From: Mermis nigrescens
Lineage: Eukaryota > Nematoda > Enoplea > Mermithida > Mermithidae
Direction of reading: 5' to 3'
Assembly: GCA_036768485.1 (NCBI GenBank)
Contig: JAVLUZ010000721.1
Location: 276,501-340,500, forward strand
DNA: 64,000 nt
This document shows, piece after piece, positions 30,405 through 41,699 of the stretch. How positions within the stretch are numbered: the first letter of the stretch is position 1; each line of letters opens with the position of its first letter. Below the pieces are notes generated by a model that saw only the letters and a list, made by a program, of their open reading frames with translations, searched no databases and was not told where the DNA came from. A program made the position numbers and the translations under genes.

Positions 30405-30695
30405 TTATAGTCTGTTTAATTTATTCGAGAGCTTTTTTGTCAATTCTTTTAAGGGCTACAGTAAGCTAAACAAGACGAATTACTGTACTCCAGCAGATAA
30501 GTTCAGTGAGGGCGAGTGGTTAGAATTCTTCCATTTTTAATGCACTAATACGCCCAAATAAATTTGATTTAGGCATTTAATCAGTGCTGGGACATAGTAC
30601 AGTAAGTGCGCTAACAAAACCTATCGGCTAGAATCGAAACTGGTTGCTTCGACTACAGCAAGAGGTTTTACCACTGAGCCATGCGGGATTTCGCG
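30405..30695 (-). mobile_element. tRNA-derived SINE, antisense copy
   Basis: On the minus strand: GCATGGCTCAGTGGTAAAAC (A-box-like), GTCGAAGCAACC, then CAGTTTCGATTCTAG (B-box-like), then a body matching 28100-28315 and ending in AACAGACTATAA. Confidence 0.7.
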
Positions 30696-30859
30696 GCAAT
30701 TCTTAGCATCTTAGTCGATTGTGTTTGAAGTGTCAGCTCAGAATATGATGAATGCGCGATTTTTATCAGTAAGTTAATTGATCTGCTGGAAGACGAGAAT
30801 AAATTATGCCGCAAAAATGTTGTTAAAAACCCGTCTTTACTACATAGCTATAGTGAAAT

Positions 30860-30955
30860 CTAGCGACCTACAGTAAATAAGAAAGAAGGGGTTACTGTAA
30901 GCTCCGGAAACCTTTGCTGGAAAAGCTCTAGGATAAATGAAACAGACTATAGTTG
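30860..30955 (+). repeat. Isolated SINE 3' tail
   Basis: Only the last part of the SINE is present (AAAAGCTCTAGGATAAATGA, AACAGACTATAG). Confidence 0.5.
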
Positions 30956-31089
30956 TGAGTTCACTTCATTCATTTTTCGCTTTGATCCTTAGAAGAGATG
31001 AAAAATAGTTAAGCCAGTGACTCGTAATAAATATCGTCAAAGTGGACAAAAAATTAAATAGTATAACTACAATGTCATGTAACGTGGGG

Positions 31090-31349
31090 TTTAAGGAAAT
31101 CATTATACCCAAAGTTGGCTGTCCCTTCCATCCCATTAAAAGCCCAGAAAATTTTTGCCCCGTCCCCGTATTCAAGGAAAAAAATCGAATTTTTGGCCCT
31201 TTTTTAGCTGTTTTTTGGCTTTTTTGGCCAAAAATCGGAAAATTTATATCAGCCACCCCAAGAATTAAATTGTTAGGTGCTATTTTTGGCAATTTCGTCT
31301 TATCGGACCCTCCAGAATTTGGTCGCTTCCCGCTGCCCATGTATGGGTC
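31090..31349 (-). mobile_element. Diverged MITE related to family A
   Basis: Antisense reading begins CATACATGGGCAGCGGG, with AAATTCTGGAGGGTCC next, as in family A, but the core differs (GGCCAAAAAAGCC-rich). Confidence 0.5.
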
Positions 31350-31408
31350 AATCCCTCCCCAGTATCACAGTCCTTAAAGTACCTACCTACTAGTGTTATT
31401 TTGATATA

Positions 31409-32352
31409 CGATTTTGGGGGGGCATGCAAAAGTATAGTCAACGTTAAAGTATATACCATTGTTTGGCGACGCTCAATGAGAACAATGGCCAGGTTGGACG
31501 AAGGTCGGCGCATGTCAATAAATGAGATCAAAAGAAACTGGGTCGCGCATCCGCAATTCGGGCGAGTTTAGCATTCGATTTTCAACTTCGAATTTGCAAA
31601 ATCATCGATTTTGAATGTTACCTTCAAATTCAGCGCATTTTTCGCAGCAAGATGATATAAAATTTAATTGAAAAATATGAAGTTTAAAAATCACTTTTTA
31701 TTTATGTACGCACTCAGAACTAATTAATCGAAATTGTTTCACGGACAGAATGGAATAAAAATGCTTTAAAAGCATGTTATTTCAACTTGGAAACTCTAAA
31801 TTTGTAATAGATAATTTAAATTTTAACTAAAGCAGAAAAGAATATGGTTTCACATTGAGGTAGACATCCTATAATATGTCAGACGCTTTTTCTAGATAAT
31901 CACTTCATATTTAAAAAATTTAATTCAAGTTGTCAATCTAAACTTGATCTTTCAGTGTCTAATTCCTTCAAGAAATTCTTAAAGATAAGAATTATTGATT
32001 TTCACCAAGAAAATCTATAAGAAAAGACAACAAGCGCAACATGCAACTTATGTATGTGAATAAAAAGTGATTTTTAAACTTCATATTTTTCAATTAAATT
32101 TTATATCATTTTACTGCAAAAAATGCGCTGTATTTGAAGGTAACATTCAAAATCGATGATTTTGCAAATTCGAAGTGTAAAATCGAATGCTAAACTTGCC
32201 CGAATCGCGGATGCGCGACCCAGTTTCTTTTGTTCTCATTTATTGACATGCGTCGACCTTCGTCCAACCTCGCCATTGTTCTCACTGAGCGTCGCCGAAC
32301 AATGGTATATACTTTAACGTTGACTATACTTTTGCATGCCCCCCCAAAATCG
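31409..32352. mobile_element. Foldback element with 300-bp arms
   Basis: 31409-31705 and 32056-32352 are near-perfect inverted repeats (ends CGATTTTGGGGGGGCATGC) around a 350-bp centre. It sits 18 bp inside the left end of the 4.8-kb hAT-type element. No target duplication is obvious. Confidence 0.9.
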
Positions 32353-33002
32353 TCTTTAACCTAAATTTTGGTATGATTTTGGTAGGCACTTGTTGGACTA
32401 CCAATATCATATTTTAATTCTGAGAATTTTGGTATATCATATTCTTATCATATTAAAATTCCGGAAAATGTGAAAATATTTTTGATATAATTTTGGTATA
32501 ATTTTGGTATAAAATGGTAGCACTTTTTTCCTTCTTTTCGCTTTATACCTTACCTGCAAATTTCGAAGCATGATGCAGTAGGTATTTTCCAGGTCAAATC
32601 TTCATAATGCATAGTTAAGTATGCATGCAGTATAGGTACCTACTTAATTATGCACATATGTATACCGGACCAAGCCACCTCGTCTCGAACATATGTATAT
32701 TGCAGAGTCCGTTAAGGTTTGTGTACACCTGCGTTAATTGTGTGTACATATATACAATTAGCGCAGTGTAGTATGATTGAGTGACATCCTGTCGATATTG
32801 ATGAATGCATAACTTTTGACAAGCTCAGCTCATTAAGGGTAGCCTAGATCATATGGGAGATTTCAAAATCTCAGTTAGGTCGGTGAGTATGTAACACAAC
32901 ACATGATATTGACCCATCAAATTATACTTATTTTTTCGATGCTTGTTTGTCACCTGTATTGTTTACCGTTGTGATTCGGTAATAGTGATTATAGGTGCAC
33001 AG
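32353..33002. other. Subterminal ATATCATAT-rich DNA and unassigned sequence
   Basis: 32370-32515 is the left subterminal region of the 4.8-kb element. Nothing further is recognised. Confidence 0.4.
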
Positions 33003-33260
33003 CATACGTGGGCATCAAGAAAATTCTGGGGAGTGCAAGATTTTTCGAAGGTAAAAAAATTACCTTAAAAATAGTGGTACGGCGAAAAAAATACCATTTT
33101 TCAACGTTTCTCATCGAGCACTATCCATTGGCATCAAAAAATTGCGAAAAAACAAAAAATTTCAAAAATTGAATTCTGGGGTTTTTTTTTGATTTCTAAG
33201 GGGGGAAGGTATTTTGGTTTCTCGGGGGTACATACCCCTAAACCCCCACGCTCAGGTGTG
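33003..33260 (+). mobile_element. MITE family A
   Basis: Starts CATACGTGGGCATC and ends GCTCAGGTGTG. Flanks GTGCACAG and GTGTAAAG agree at 6 of 8. Confidence 0.85.
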
Positions 33261-33269
33261 GTGTAAAGC

Positions 33270-33525
33270 ATGGGCAATTTGGGGTAGGGGTCAAGAATTC
33301 AGCTTTTTGGGCCAAAATTACCTCAAAAACTTGCATAAGCGCTAAAATAGCGTTAAAACTACAATATTACACGGTTTCTGGTCAATTTGAAACACTTTTG
33401 AAGAAAATTTTTAATTTGCATCCGGTTTTGGCCTTCATTTTGCCTCATTTTCCCTGCAAAATTTTCCATCTTTCTATTCTGGGTGGTATAGACCCCACAT
33501 CCCCACGCGCATGTCTCATCGTTAT
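33270..33525 (+). repeat. Dispersed repeat also present at 60030
   Basis: TTTTTGGGCCAAAATTACCTC, GCGCTAAAATAGCGTTAAAA, GGTCAATTTGAAACACTTTT and a CACGCGCATGTCTC end correspond, in order, to 60040-60270. Confidence 0.65.
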
Positions 33526-34334
33526 TCCGAAATGTTGTTATTTGACAAAAAGTGAAAGGAATTTATGTAATTTTGTAACTTAATCTCGTAAATTTTGAAA
33601 GTGTTATAAATAAATGAAAATTTTTTAAACAGCGTTCAGAAATGTAATGCTTGAGCTTTTCTTCGAAAAAATATTGATTACTTGCATTAGTCGTTTGACT
33701 TTGAAATACAATGAACGAGTCTTAGGCCGCATTTTCGAAGGCGTACTAGTTTAGCACAGTGCTAAGATTAGTACTCTGTTTAGCACGTGCTAGCTGATCC
33801 CCGATTACTCTGCTGATTTAGTTAGTCGTACTAAAATCAGAGTGCCATTTTCGAAGACGTGCTAGTGCTAGACTAGGTAGCACGTATCTACTAAAATTTA
33901 TTGAGCACGCGCTTAAGTGTGTGAATAGATTTTTTCACAATTTTTATTCTTCAGCCGCCAAATTGAAATATTTGATATTGAGAACTACAAATGAACGTAT
34001 TAAAATATTAGTTGCCAATAGATTTTAGGCCAAAACTCAAGCCTTGAAAGTCAAATTTTTAAAGTGATTGAAGGCTATTATCTTGTTTTACTGGTCTTTT
34101 TTGCGTCATCTTCTTTATCTTTAAGTTAGGTATTGATATTAAATCATGTCTGGAATTGTATAATTGACGTTGTCGATAGGGAAAATGTGCAATGTAGGTG
34201 TGTGGTAGATATTATCTACATATGATAATGATATTACCTACTATTATATCGTCTATTTCTAATGTACACTTTTTATGTTATAATCATTGTCTTTTTTAGT
34301 TCCTTGCATTTAAATTCTTACATTTTATCAAAAT

Positions 34335-34430
34335 ATGAACAAAGAACAACGGGACAGCAGTTTTTCGTCCGAGGAAGTATCGTGTTTAGATGAATGTATG
34401 CGACTTAAAAGTCAACGTGCTAGAAAATAA
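34335..34430 (+). pseudogene. Short ORF inside the Harbinger-like element
   Basis: 31 codons, MNKEQRDSSFSSEEVSC and a basic end, TAA at 34428. The FSSEEVSxL pattern is faintly like the start of Myb/SANT proteins that Harbinger elements carry, but it is too short to claim. Confidence 0.25.
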
Positions 34431-34612
34431 GCGAAAAACTTCAATAATGTCCATTTTTACACACTAAACAGATTTAGCACTCGGTTTAGACCTGGGGGTA
34501 CCCAGAACTAAATCGGCGTACTAAAATGACCAATTTAGTACTCTGTTTAGTCTAGCACTCTTTCGAAAATAAGCCGGCGCACTATATTTTCGATTTAGTT
34601 CCTGGTTTAGCA

Positions 34613-35877
34613 GGCATAATTGTAGTACTGGGACCACACCTGGGCGTGGGGTTTGGGGGGTATGCAACCCCCAGAAACCAAAATACCCCCCCAGAAATCA
34701 AAATACCCCCAGAATTCAATTTTTGAAAATTTTTTTCGTTTTTTTCGCAATTTTTTGATGCCAATGGATAGTGCTTGATGAGAAACGTCGAAAAATGGTG
34801 TTTTTATCGCCATACCACCATTTTTAAGGCCATTTTTCGACCTTCAAAAAATCTTGCACCCCCCCCCAGAATTTTCTTGCTGCCCACGTATGCCGGGGAC
34901 CCGTACTTTGTGTGTGGCCATGCACTTTACGTGAATCGATTTTTTGTAGTAACTGCAAGTGCAATAAACTTAGTTTCAAATCTTGAAATCAATGGTGTGC
35001 GAAAGATTACACCGGCAATTTAGGTGACTAGAAGGTTATAAGGTCTCAACGCATTGCACTCAGCTTTTAAAAATAATCTGATGCTTACAATGAATAAACC
35101 TGAGGTTTTTTTTTAAATTTTCTGGACGAGGATTCAGAACATGAGACATAGCTCATTAGAAATAACATAAAATTTTCTAGCTTTTTACTGATAAAATTTT
35201 GAAATACGTCAGAAACTCACAGAATAACAGCTGAAAACATCAAAAGTTACTGCATGACAGCCTTCCTGGCGCCTGTATTAAAAAAAAACTAATAATTTAA
35301 AAAATTGGAATTCTTTACTAAATCAGACAAACAGGATATCATTCGAAAGAACTTTATTTGGGCTTCCCGAAAAACAAAAAAGTGAAATTTAGAGCACAAA
35401 AATATCTAACTATTTTGCTATTTTTCAAGATATGAAACAAAACCTGTATACTGTAGTGACCATGCAAAGTTTGAGCACTTTTTAGAGCCTAGCATACTGT
35501 CGACATAAGCTAGCACAACTTTTCTTGGCAAAATAGTTTCGTTTTAAATTGTCTACCAAGAACACTTCATTTTATTGAAATCAATCACACGGTTCCTGTG
35601 TTAATCTCAAAAATAGCCAACTCACTGAAAAGCATTATTCGATGGTAAGGAGGTATACTTGCTTTGTCCTGCAGCTATACTGTTGTTGCATGGTATTAGA
35701 TAATTTGTAAAACTATAACCTTCTAGTCACCTGAATTGCCGATGTAATCTTTCGCACACCATTGATTTCAAGATTTAAAACTGAGTTTATTGCAGTTACA
35801 GTTACTACAAAAAATTGATTGACGTGAAAAGCATGGGCACACAGAAAGTACGGGTCCCCGGATACTACAATTATGCC
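34613..35877. mobile_element. Nested foldback element, GGCATAATTGTAGTA ends
   Basis: Arms of about 150 bp (34613-34626 plus 34893-35031, paired with 35712-35877) around a 680-bp centre. Flanks GTTTAGCA and GTTTAGAA agree at 7 of 8. A family A MITE is inserted in the left arm. No ORF of note. Confidence 0.8.
34635..34892 (-). mobile_element. hAT-type MITE, family A, with the empty site preserved
   Basis: Flanks ACTGGGAC and CCGGGGAC. The right arm of the surrounding foldback retains the uninterrupted site (GTACGGGTCCCCGGATACTA), confirming both the boundaries and the 8-bp duplication CCGGGGAC. Confidence 0.95.
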
Positions 35878-36737
35878 GTTTAGAACGTGCTAACCTTAAT
35901 ACGCTTTCGAAAATTCCGCCCTTAATTACCTATTTATTTTGCTTACAACCTACATGTACTTTTACATGTCTGCAGAAATTACATAATAGGTACCTATACA
36001 TATGTACTTACCCACCAAAAGTATATTAAATATATACCAAATATCAAAAATATATCATATTTTAAATGAAAAATAGCAGAATATCATATTTATATCATAT
36101 TAAAAATAAGTCAACTATACCAATATCATATTTTAATTATTTTTCGAGCTACCAAAATAACACTACTACCTACCTACCTAATGTTTATGTACAACGCATT
36201 CTCGACATATTCAAAAATTAGCATAAAAAAGAACGGTTTACTAGCCATAAAATTTGAAACATGTTTTAAAATTAGTAATATTTTCTTTATCTAAAAAATC
36301 CATTCTCGTTGTTGTAACGACCCGTTTACAGGTCTAAAAATGCGACTGAAGTTGGACAACAAAATTTTTTATATGAGCCTGACTATCATGTGTTAAAATG
36401 GAGACTACTACAAAATAACTTCCATCAGTAAGTAGAATGTCCATTTTTCTATAAAGTAATTATAATTTCATGAAAAACGAACAAGTATATATGGAGTCAT
36501 TAAAAATATTCGAAAACAGACATTTTTTGCAAAAATTCAAAACCCGGAACTTTGATGCTTGCTATAAAAGCCCAGAAGCATTTTTGTAAAGTTTTACTTG
36601 ACACATTTTCATCTAGTACCAAAACCTACCGATGGACAAAATTTCATTTGTTTCTGCGACAGGTCATCGAGACCGGATGTGCGAATCTTAACGGGTTGCT
36701 CATAAACGCCGCGGCGTTTATTCAAATAAATACGGTA

Positions 36738-37036
36738 ATCACTTTTTCTCGACCATTTAATTGAACGTTTTTGTGAAAAGTTGGATACTTTATGCAATAT
36801 AGTTTTTTTTGTTAAGTACTGTGACCATAATCTTATTAGTCGCACCATGTGGCTGGAATTGTCAGTACCGTTCTTCCGCATTTAGGGGTTTGTGTGAGTT
36901 AAAGTTTTGAGATGTGGAAAAAAATTTGGGCTTGTTTAAAACTGTGGAAAATTTTTGTAATGCAAAAATGCATTCTAGAAGGGTAAAATTCCGCCGGATT
37001 CATTGAAAGGATTCCTCCTGCGACGATTTTGCCCAG
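36738..37036. other. Flank between the 8.3-kb element and the LINE
   Basis: No feature apart from the 5' region of the LINE ORF1. Confidence 0.35.
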
Positions 37037-37699
37037 ATGAAAACCAAGCGTGCAGTTTCGTCGTCAACTACGGGTAAAGGCGTCAAGGATACGTCGGTGG
37101 TTTGTCCAGCGTGCAAAAGCAACTTCGATGAAGACTCAGAGGCGATTCGTTGCGATTTTTGCGATCTATGGTTTCACGCTGATTGTTTGGATTTATTGGA
37201 TGTTCAATTTGGCATGCTGAAGGACCTCGATCAAGCTTTTCTGCCCCGGCTGGTTGCCTATGGGAAAGCGAATGCTTTCACGCATATTTCATCTCGCATA
37301 TCCAGATGCCTGATTTTCCTTTGCCGCCACCTGTAGCAGACGTCAATAAAATCGTTGTCGATGCGGTCCGCGATGTTCTGGAGGCTGAAAGAAAGAAAAT
37401 GACGGTTGTTTTGGAAAATCTTGATCCCATTGATAACGATACGAAACCTGGATGCCGACGTCAAGAAATTTATCTCGATGACGGGTTTTGATGCGGCGAA
37501 AGTCGTCAACATTCGTCGAGCGGATCCAGTTATTATGTCGAATAACACAGGGAAGGAGCTACCTCGTATTCTAAAGGTTAAGTGCGACTCGGAGCAGTCC
37601 AAGGCCGAACTGATTCGTTGCGTGATCACTTACTCCAACCGTGGGCGTCGATCTAAAGTCTATACACGACCTGATCGTACGTGGCAGCAATGCTAAAAG
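37037..37699 (+). pseudogene. CR1-like LINE ORF1 with PHD finger, frameshifted
   Basis: Begins MKTKRAVSSSTTGKG, followed by a PHD-type zinc ligand series CPAC...CDFCDLWFHADC (residues about 22-50), and a short linker. The frame then changes: VADVNKIVVDAVRDVLEAE (coiled-coil-like), then NLDADVKKFISMTGFDA, ILKVKCDSEQSKAELIR and KVYTRPDRTWQQ, which resemble the RRM-like and C-terminal segments of LINE ORF1 proteins. PHD-plus-coiled-coil ORF1s are known in CR1/L2-type retrotransposons. Two frameshifts are needed to read through, so this is a dead copy. Confidence 0.65.
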
Positions 37700-37882
37700 C
37701 TGCGACGTTTGAACTTAGAATTCAGCAAGAAACGGGAATCAGGCGAGGACAATTGGTTCATTGATCGTAATACTTACAAGTCAAAGAAGTTATTCACGAC
37801 ACGCAAACGTTTTATGCCTCGTCCTTAGGGAGTTTACGCCCCTGCTAATTCAGTTTTTGAGTACAAAAATAGAAATTGTAAT

Positions 37883-38056
37883 TTGAAATGTTTATTGCTG
37901 CTTAATGCTAGGAGTTTGTTAAACAAGTTATCTGATTTAGGTACTCTGCTTTTATCTGAGACTTTTGATATCATTTTTGTCTCTGAAACTTGGTTACACG
38001 AATCAATCTCTGATGGATTAATTTGTTCTCATGTAGCGTATTCGGTGCACCACACA
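37883..38056 (+). pseudogene. LINE ORF2 endonuclease, first part
   Basis: Reads LLLNARSLLNKLSDLGTLL, then FDIIFVSETWLHESISDG. This is the apurinic-type endonuclease start (N.RSL.NK...L......D....ETWL) of CR1/L2 LINEs. It breaks off in YSVH at an insertion; the continuation is at 43139. Confidence 0.8.
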
Positions 38057-38344
38057 TTCCGATAGGTGGGGGTGAGGAGGGTATAACCAACCCCTCAAGG
38101 TCCAAGACTCAAGTCACTGTCAGACGATTTGTGGCGAAAACCTGAATTTTTTTGAACTTAATTTTTAGTATGGCAAAAGTGCACCTAACCCTAGGTGGGC
38201 AATGCCGTGCCACCGGCGCCACCAGGTGGCGCCAGAAGGCACTTCGGTACTTTCAGAACCCCAGCTGGGTGGCGCCAGAAAAAAACAGTTTTTGATTGGG
38301 GGTTGTAGAATTCTTTGACCTAAAAATAATACAAGTGAGAAAAT

Positions 38345-38930
38345 GATACAACCAACCAACTAGCCAACCAACCACCAACCAACTAACCGGCCAAGCAACC
38401 AGCCAACTAGCCAGCCAAACAACCAACCAACTAGCCAAGCAATCAACCAATTAGCCAACCAACCAACTAACTAACCGGCCAACTAGCCGACCAAACAAGC
38501 AACCAACCACCTACCCAACCAAACAACTGACCAACTGGTCAAACAAACAACCAACCAGACAACCAACTAACCAACCTTTTAACCAACCAACTAGCCAACC
38601 AACCATTCAACTAACCGGCCAACCAACCAGCAAACTAGCCAACCGCTCAACCAACCAACTAGCCAACCGACCAAGCAACTAACCGGCCAACTAGCCAGCC
38701 AACTAGCCAGCCAACTAGCCAGCCAACTAGCCAACCACACAACCACCTACCCAACCAAACAACTAACCAACTGGCCAAAAAACAACCAACTAGCAAACCA
38801 CTCAACCAACCAAGTAGTCAACCAACCAATCAACTAACTAGCCAACCAAACAACAAACTAGCCAACCGCTCAACCTACCAACCAGCCAACCGCTCAACCA
38901 GCCAACCAGCGAACCAAGCAACCAACTAGT
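38345..38930. repeat. CCAACCAACTAG minisatellite
   Basis: Degenerate CAAC/CAACTAGC array of about 590 bp. On the minus strand it translates as a W/L/V-rich repeat without biological meaning. Confidence 0.95.
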
Positions 38931-40669
38931 GATCGACCGGGGCCATGGCCCCGGCCCAACCCAGCCCTGGCAATCCCCGGCCATTTTTAAGCATATCCGG
39001 CCCCGGCTGGGGCAAGGTCAAAAAATGGTTAGGACCGGGGAAAAATTTAGTGTAATTCGTATTTTGTACAGGCTGTGATACTGCCACTTATTTATCAATG
39101 AGCAAATGTTAATTATGAGAACTGTACTGATTAGACCATATGTATACTACTTACTTGAACCTTGTTATAACTTTGCTTCTGTGTATAAATGAGCTTTTAC
39201 TGAATAAATGTTCAGGAAAATCTGCATGTTTTCGATTCCTCCACTTTACTTATTTAAACTAAATGCTACTTTTAAAACATTCATTCATTGATATGGCTAA
39301 AAGATTTAGAGTTGACAAATACGTTCTATTTCTAGTTGAAAATTGTACCTTTTCAACAAATTATTTTTACAAAAAACACTTACATTTAATTGAATGGAAA
39401 CCGCGTGCTTTAAAACGCGTTTCTTGTGTAATAGTTATTTGGACGGAGGTTAATTATAGGCGGATGTAAACTACGCTGCAGAATTGCGTCCGATCCAATA
39501 ACCTAAATATATCTCAAATAGTTTCCTAAGGTCCAGAGTTGAGGGAGGGGTGAAATCCTATATTAGAAGACCAGAAAATTAAGTGATGGACTATTATTAG
39601 CCGACTCTATTTTGTTGTACGAGCTTCTTGTGCTTAAACAAAGATCTCCGAAAAGGTCTTTTGTATGAGCTAACAAATTTTTGTAGCCATATTATATATA
39701 TAAATATATTTTTAAACATGCATTTTTTCGTATACTATCAGTATGTGACGGTGTTTTTTTGTACAATGTACCTTTGTATATACATGAACAAAGATGGTCC
39801 CCAAAAGTCTTTGTACATTTTGTACGCACAAATTTTTGGTTACTATAATATGGTACAATAGCGATTTTAGTGTAGTAAAACAGGGTCTTCTGACTTTTGA
39901 TTGTATACTTTAGCTAATTTCTGGGTTTCTAACGCCAAAAATTACTAAAATTGTCTCAAAACGGCGCGAAGCGCCTAAAAATTTGACGTTTTTCCATTCT
40001 AAATACAAATTTTGCCATTTTAAAGATATATAGGACAGAAAATTTTTCATATCGGAGTGAAGCAAGCGCCGAAAATTTTTTGAAATTTTACACCTTTTTA
40101 CATTTTATCTCCCCAAAAATCTGTGTACATGTACAACTGAAAAGTCTTTGCACATCGGGAAAAATCTTTGGCTACAAAAAAAACACTGTTTTGTACATGC
40201 AAATTTTTGTATACTTTAAGTAACGATTTCAGTGTGGTAGAACATTGTTTTTCGACCTTTAGCAGTGTATTTGGCTAATTTTTGGGTTTCTAAATATTTG
40301 AAATTTTTCCATTTTTCCATTCTAAGCGCAGTGTTGCTTATTACAAGATTTGATTCGCACATTACAATTTTTGTAATATTTCTGATTTTGTAGTACAAGT
40401 TGTATCAGCTTTCTCAGTCGAGTTTTATGTTTTAATTCAATCAAAAGCTCATAAAAATTTCGGCACTTCGCGCCGAACCAATATGAAGTAAATTCAGGCC
40501 GAATTATCACATTTAGAAGCACGGTCTTTTTGTATTCGGTGGAGATTTTTGCTGATGTATATACAAAGACGTTTCAGGACCGTCTTTGTACATGTACAAA
40601 GATTTTTGAAGAACGAAAACTGTAAAAAGGTGTAGAATTCCTTATTGCAAATTATATCGTTTTAAAGAT

Positions 40670-40980
40670 TTTCAGGGGGTGAGCGGCTGCAAAAATGTAG
40701 CCGCTTACCCCCTTACCCTGAAAATGGCCGAGAAATATACATGTGACAGGGGGTTTGGGCCATCCCCTATCCACGCTTTAAAGCCCCCAACTTCCTTGAA
40801 AGTCAAAAAATATTTGACCACCCTCCCCCATTTTTTGGCGAAAACCTGCGTTTTTTTGTAGCTATTCTTATGTGCTTTTACCATTTTTGATCTAGTCGTT
40901 AAGCCTCTCCTCTGAAAATGGCGAGGGACCCCTACCCTAGATTTCCAGCCGTTACCTGTATACTGAGGGACCATCATAAA
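40670..40980. repeat. Module of the AATGGGGGAGGGTGG repeat family
   Basis: Contains CACCCTCCCCCATTTTTTGGC and ATTTTCAGGGKRAGSGG-like parts, in antisense to the modules at 41700-42240. Confidence 0.5.
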
Positions 40981-41195
40981 ATTTTAAGCGATCACATGCA
41001 TGTCTTATAGTAATAGTTTATCTATTTACTCCAGCTCACATTCTAGAATAATGGATCACTTCTTGAAATTCTAATAGTTAGGTACACTTTTGCCATACTA
41101 AAAAATTAGGTTCAAAAAATTCAAAAGGTTTTCACCAAAAATCGTCTGACAGTGATGTCTCATTTATTACATCCAATACCAATTGCATCCAATTG

Positions 41196-41298
41196 CTACA
41201 GCAGCAGTAGCAGTAGCGAAGATTCAAATGATATAGAGTGTGCTAATAGCAGCAACATAGACTTTTTTGATGATTCAGACAATGAAACACTGGACTAA
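41196..41298 (+). pseudogene. Acidic Ser-rich C-terminal tail
   Basis: A frame ending SSSSSSSEDSNDIE...DFFDDSDNETLD and TAA lies 240 nt before the right end of the 38937-41541 element. It is probably the last codons of a lost transposase. Confidence 0.35.
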
Positions 41299-41699
41299 AT
41301 TTGTTTTTTTGTGGCATAAATAGTAATAAAACTTGATATGAAAAGGCGCACCTAACTTTGCGCTTGCCATTTACTACTGAATGGAGCAGTCGCTTATTAT
41401 TTCTTTTCTTATGCCCACCCCAAGTATGTCATGCAATAATATTTTCCTTGTCTGACCCCGACCAGCCTCGGTCCCAGCCCCGGCCCCAGCCCCGGCCCTG
41501 GCCCCGGCCCCGGCCGAAAAAGTCGCCCCGATTGATCACTACAACCAACCTCAACAAAAGGGACCCGGTACCTTCAGAACCGAAATTCATTGACCAGGTA
41601 TGCACCTAACTATTAGAATTTCACGAAATGATACAGTATTTCTGAATGTAAGCAAGTGTGAAAATAGAGAAACTATCACTATAAAACGTGCATGTAACA

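Larger units (their letters stand above)
33725..35921. mobile_element. Harbinger-like non-autonomous element (TTA duplication)
   Basis: Ends GGCCGCATTTTCGAAGGCGTA and its partner (GGGCGGAATTTTCGAAAGCG on the minus strand) sit between TTA trinucleotides (33722-33724 and 35922-35924). A 3-bp TTA/TWA duplication with a GG-starting inverted repeat is typical of PIF/Harbinger. Subterminal DNA has many TTTAGCAC and CGTACTAA motifs. No transposase ORF remains; a short frame at 34335-34430 is listed separately. Confidence 0.7.
31391..36165. mobile_element. hAT-type element with TAGTGTTATTTTGRTA ends, several nested insertions
   Basis: Inverted ends TAGTGTTATTTTGATA and TACCAAAATAACACTA are flanked by CTACCTAC on both sides (31383-31390 and 36166-36173), within a short CTAC repeat. 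Subterminal DNA on both sides is rich in ATATCATAT and TTTTGGTAT. It contains the foldback 31409-32352, MITE 33003-33260 and the Harbinger-like 33725-35921. Confidence 0.75.
28466..36735. mobile_element. 8.3-kb element with long inverted arms and TA target site
   Basis: Both ends read CCGTATTTATTTGAATAAA next to TA, then GCCGCC-type repeats. Arms of about 0.55 kb pair (28978-29545 with 36200-36705) and include a 70-codon frame (MLAIKAQ.HFCK) in both. The TA duplication and GAATAAACGCCGC ends resemble pogo/Tc1-mariner-like elements, but no DDE transposase is left. A 4.8-kb hAT-type element fills 31391-36165. Confidence 0.75.
38937..41541. mobile_element. hAT-type element, TAGTGATCGACCGGGG ends
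   Basis: Inverted ends TAGTGATCGACCGGGG and CCCCGATTGATCACTA with 8-bp duplication CAACCAAC (38929-38936 and 41542-41549; the target is itself a CAAC repeat). Subterminal DNA is GGCCCCGGCC-rich. Internal repeats of the ACAAAGATTT family lie at 39640-40230 and 40520-40640. Confidence 0.8.

Noticed and set aside
30650..30690. A tRNA gene on the minus strand (A-box and B-box like)
   Set aside because: The acceptor and anticodon stems do not pair and the sequence continues into a shared body and tail, so it is a SINE head.
38253..38450. Minus-strand ORF with repeated W-L-V blocks that looks like a membrane protein
   Set aside because: It is the translation of the CCAACCAACTAG minisatellite.
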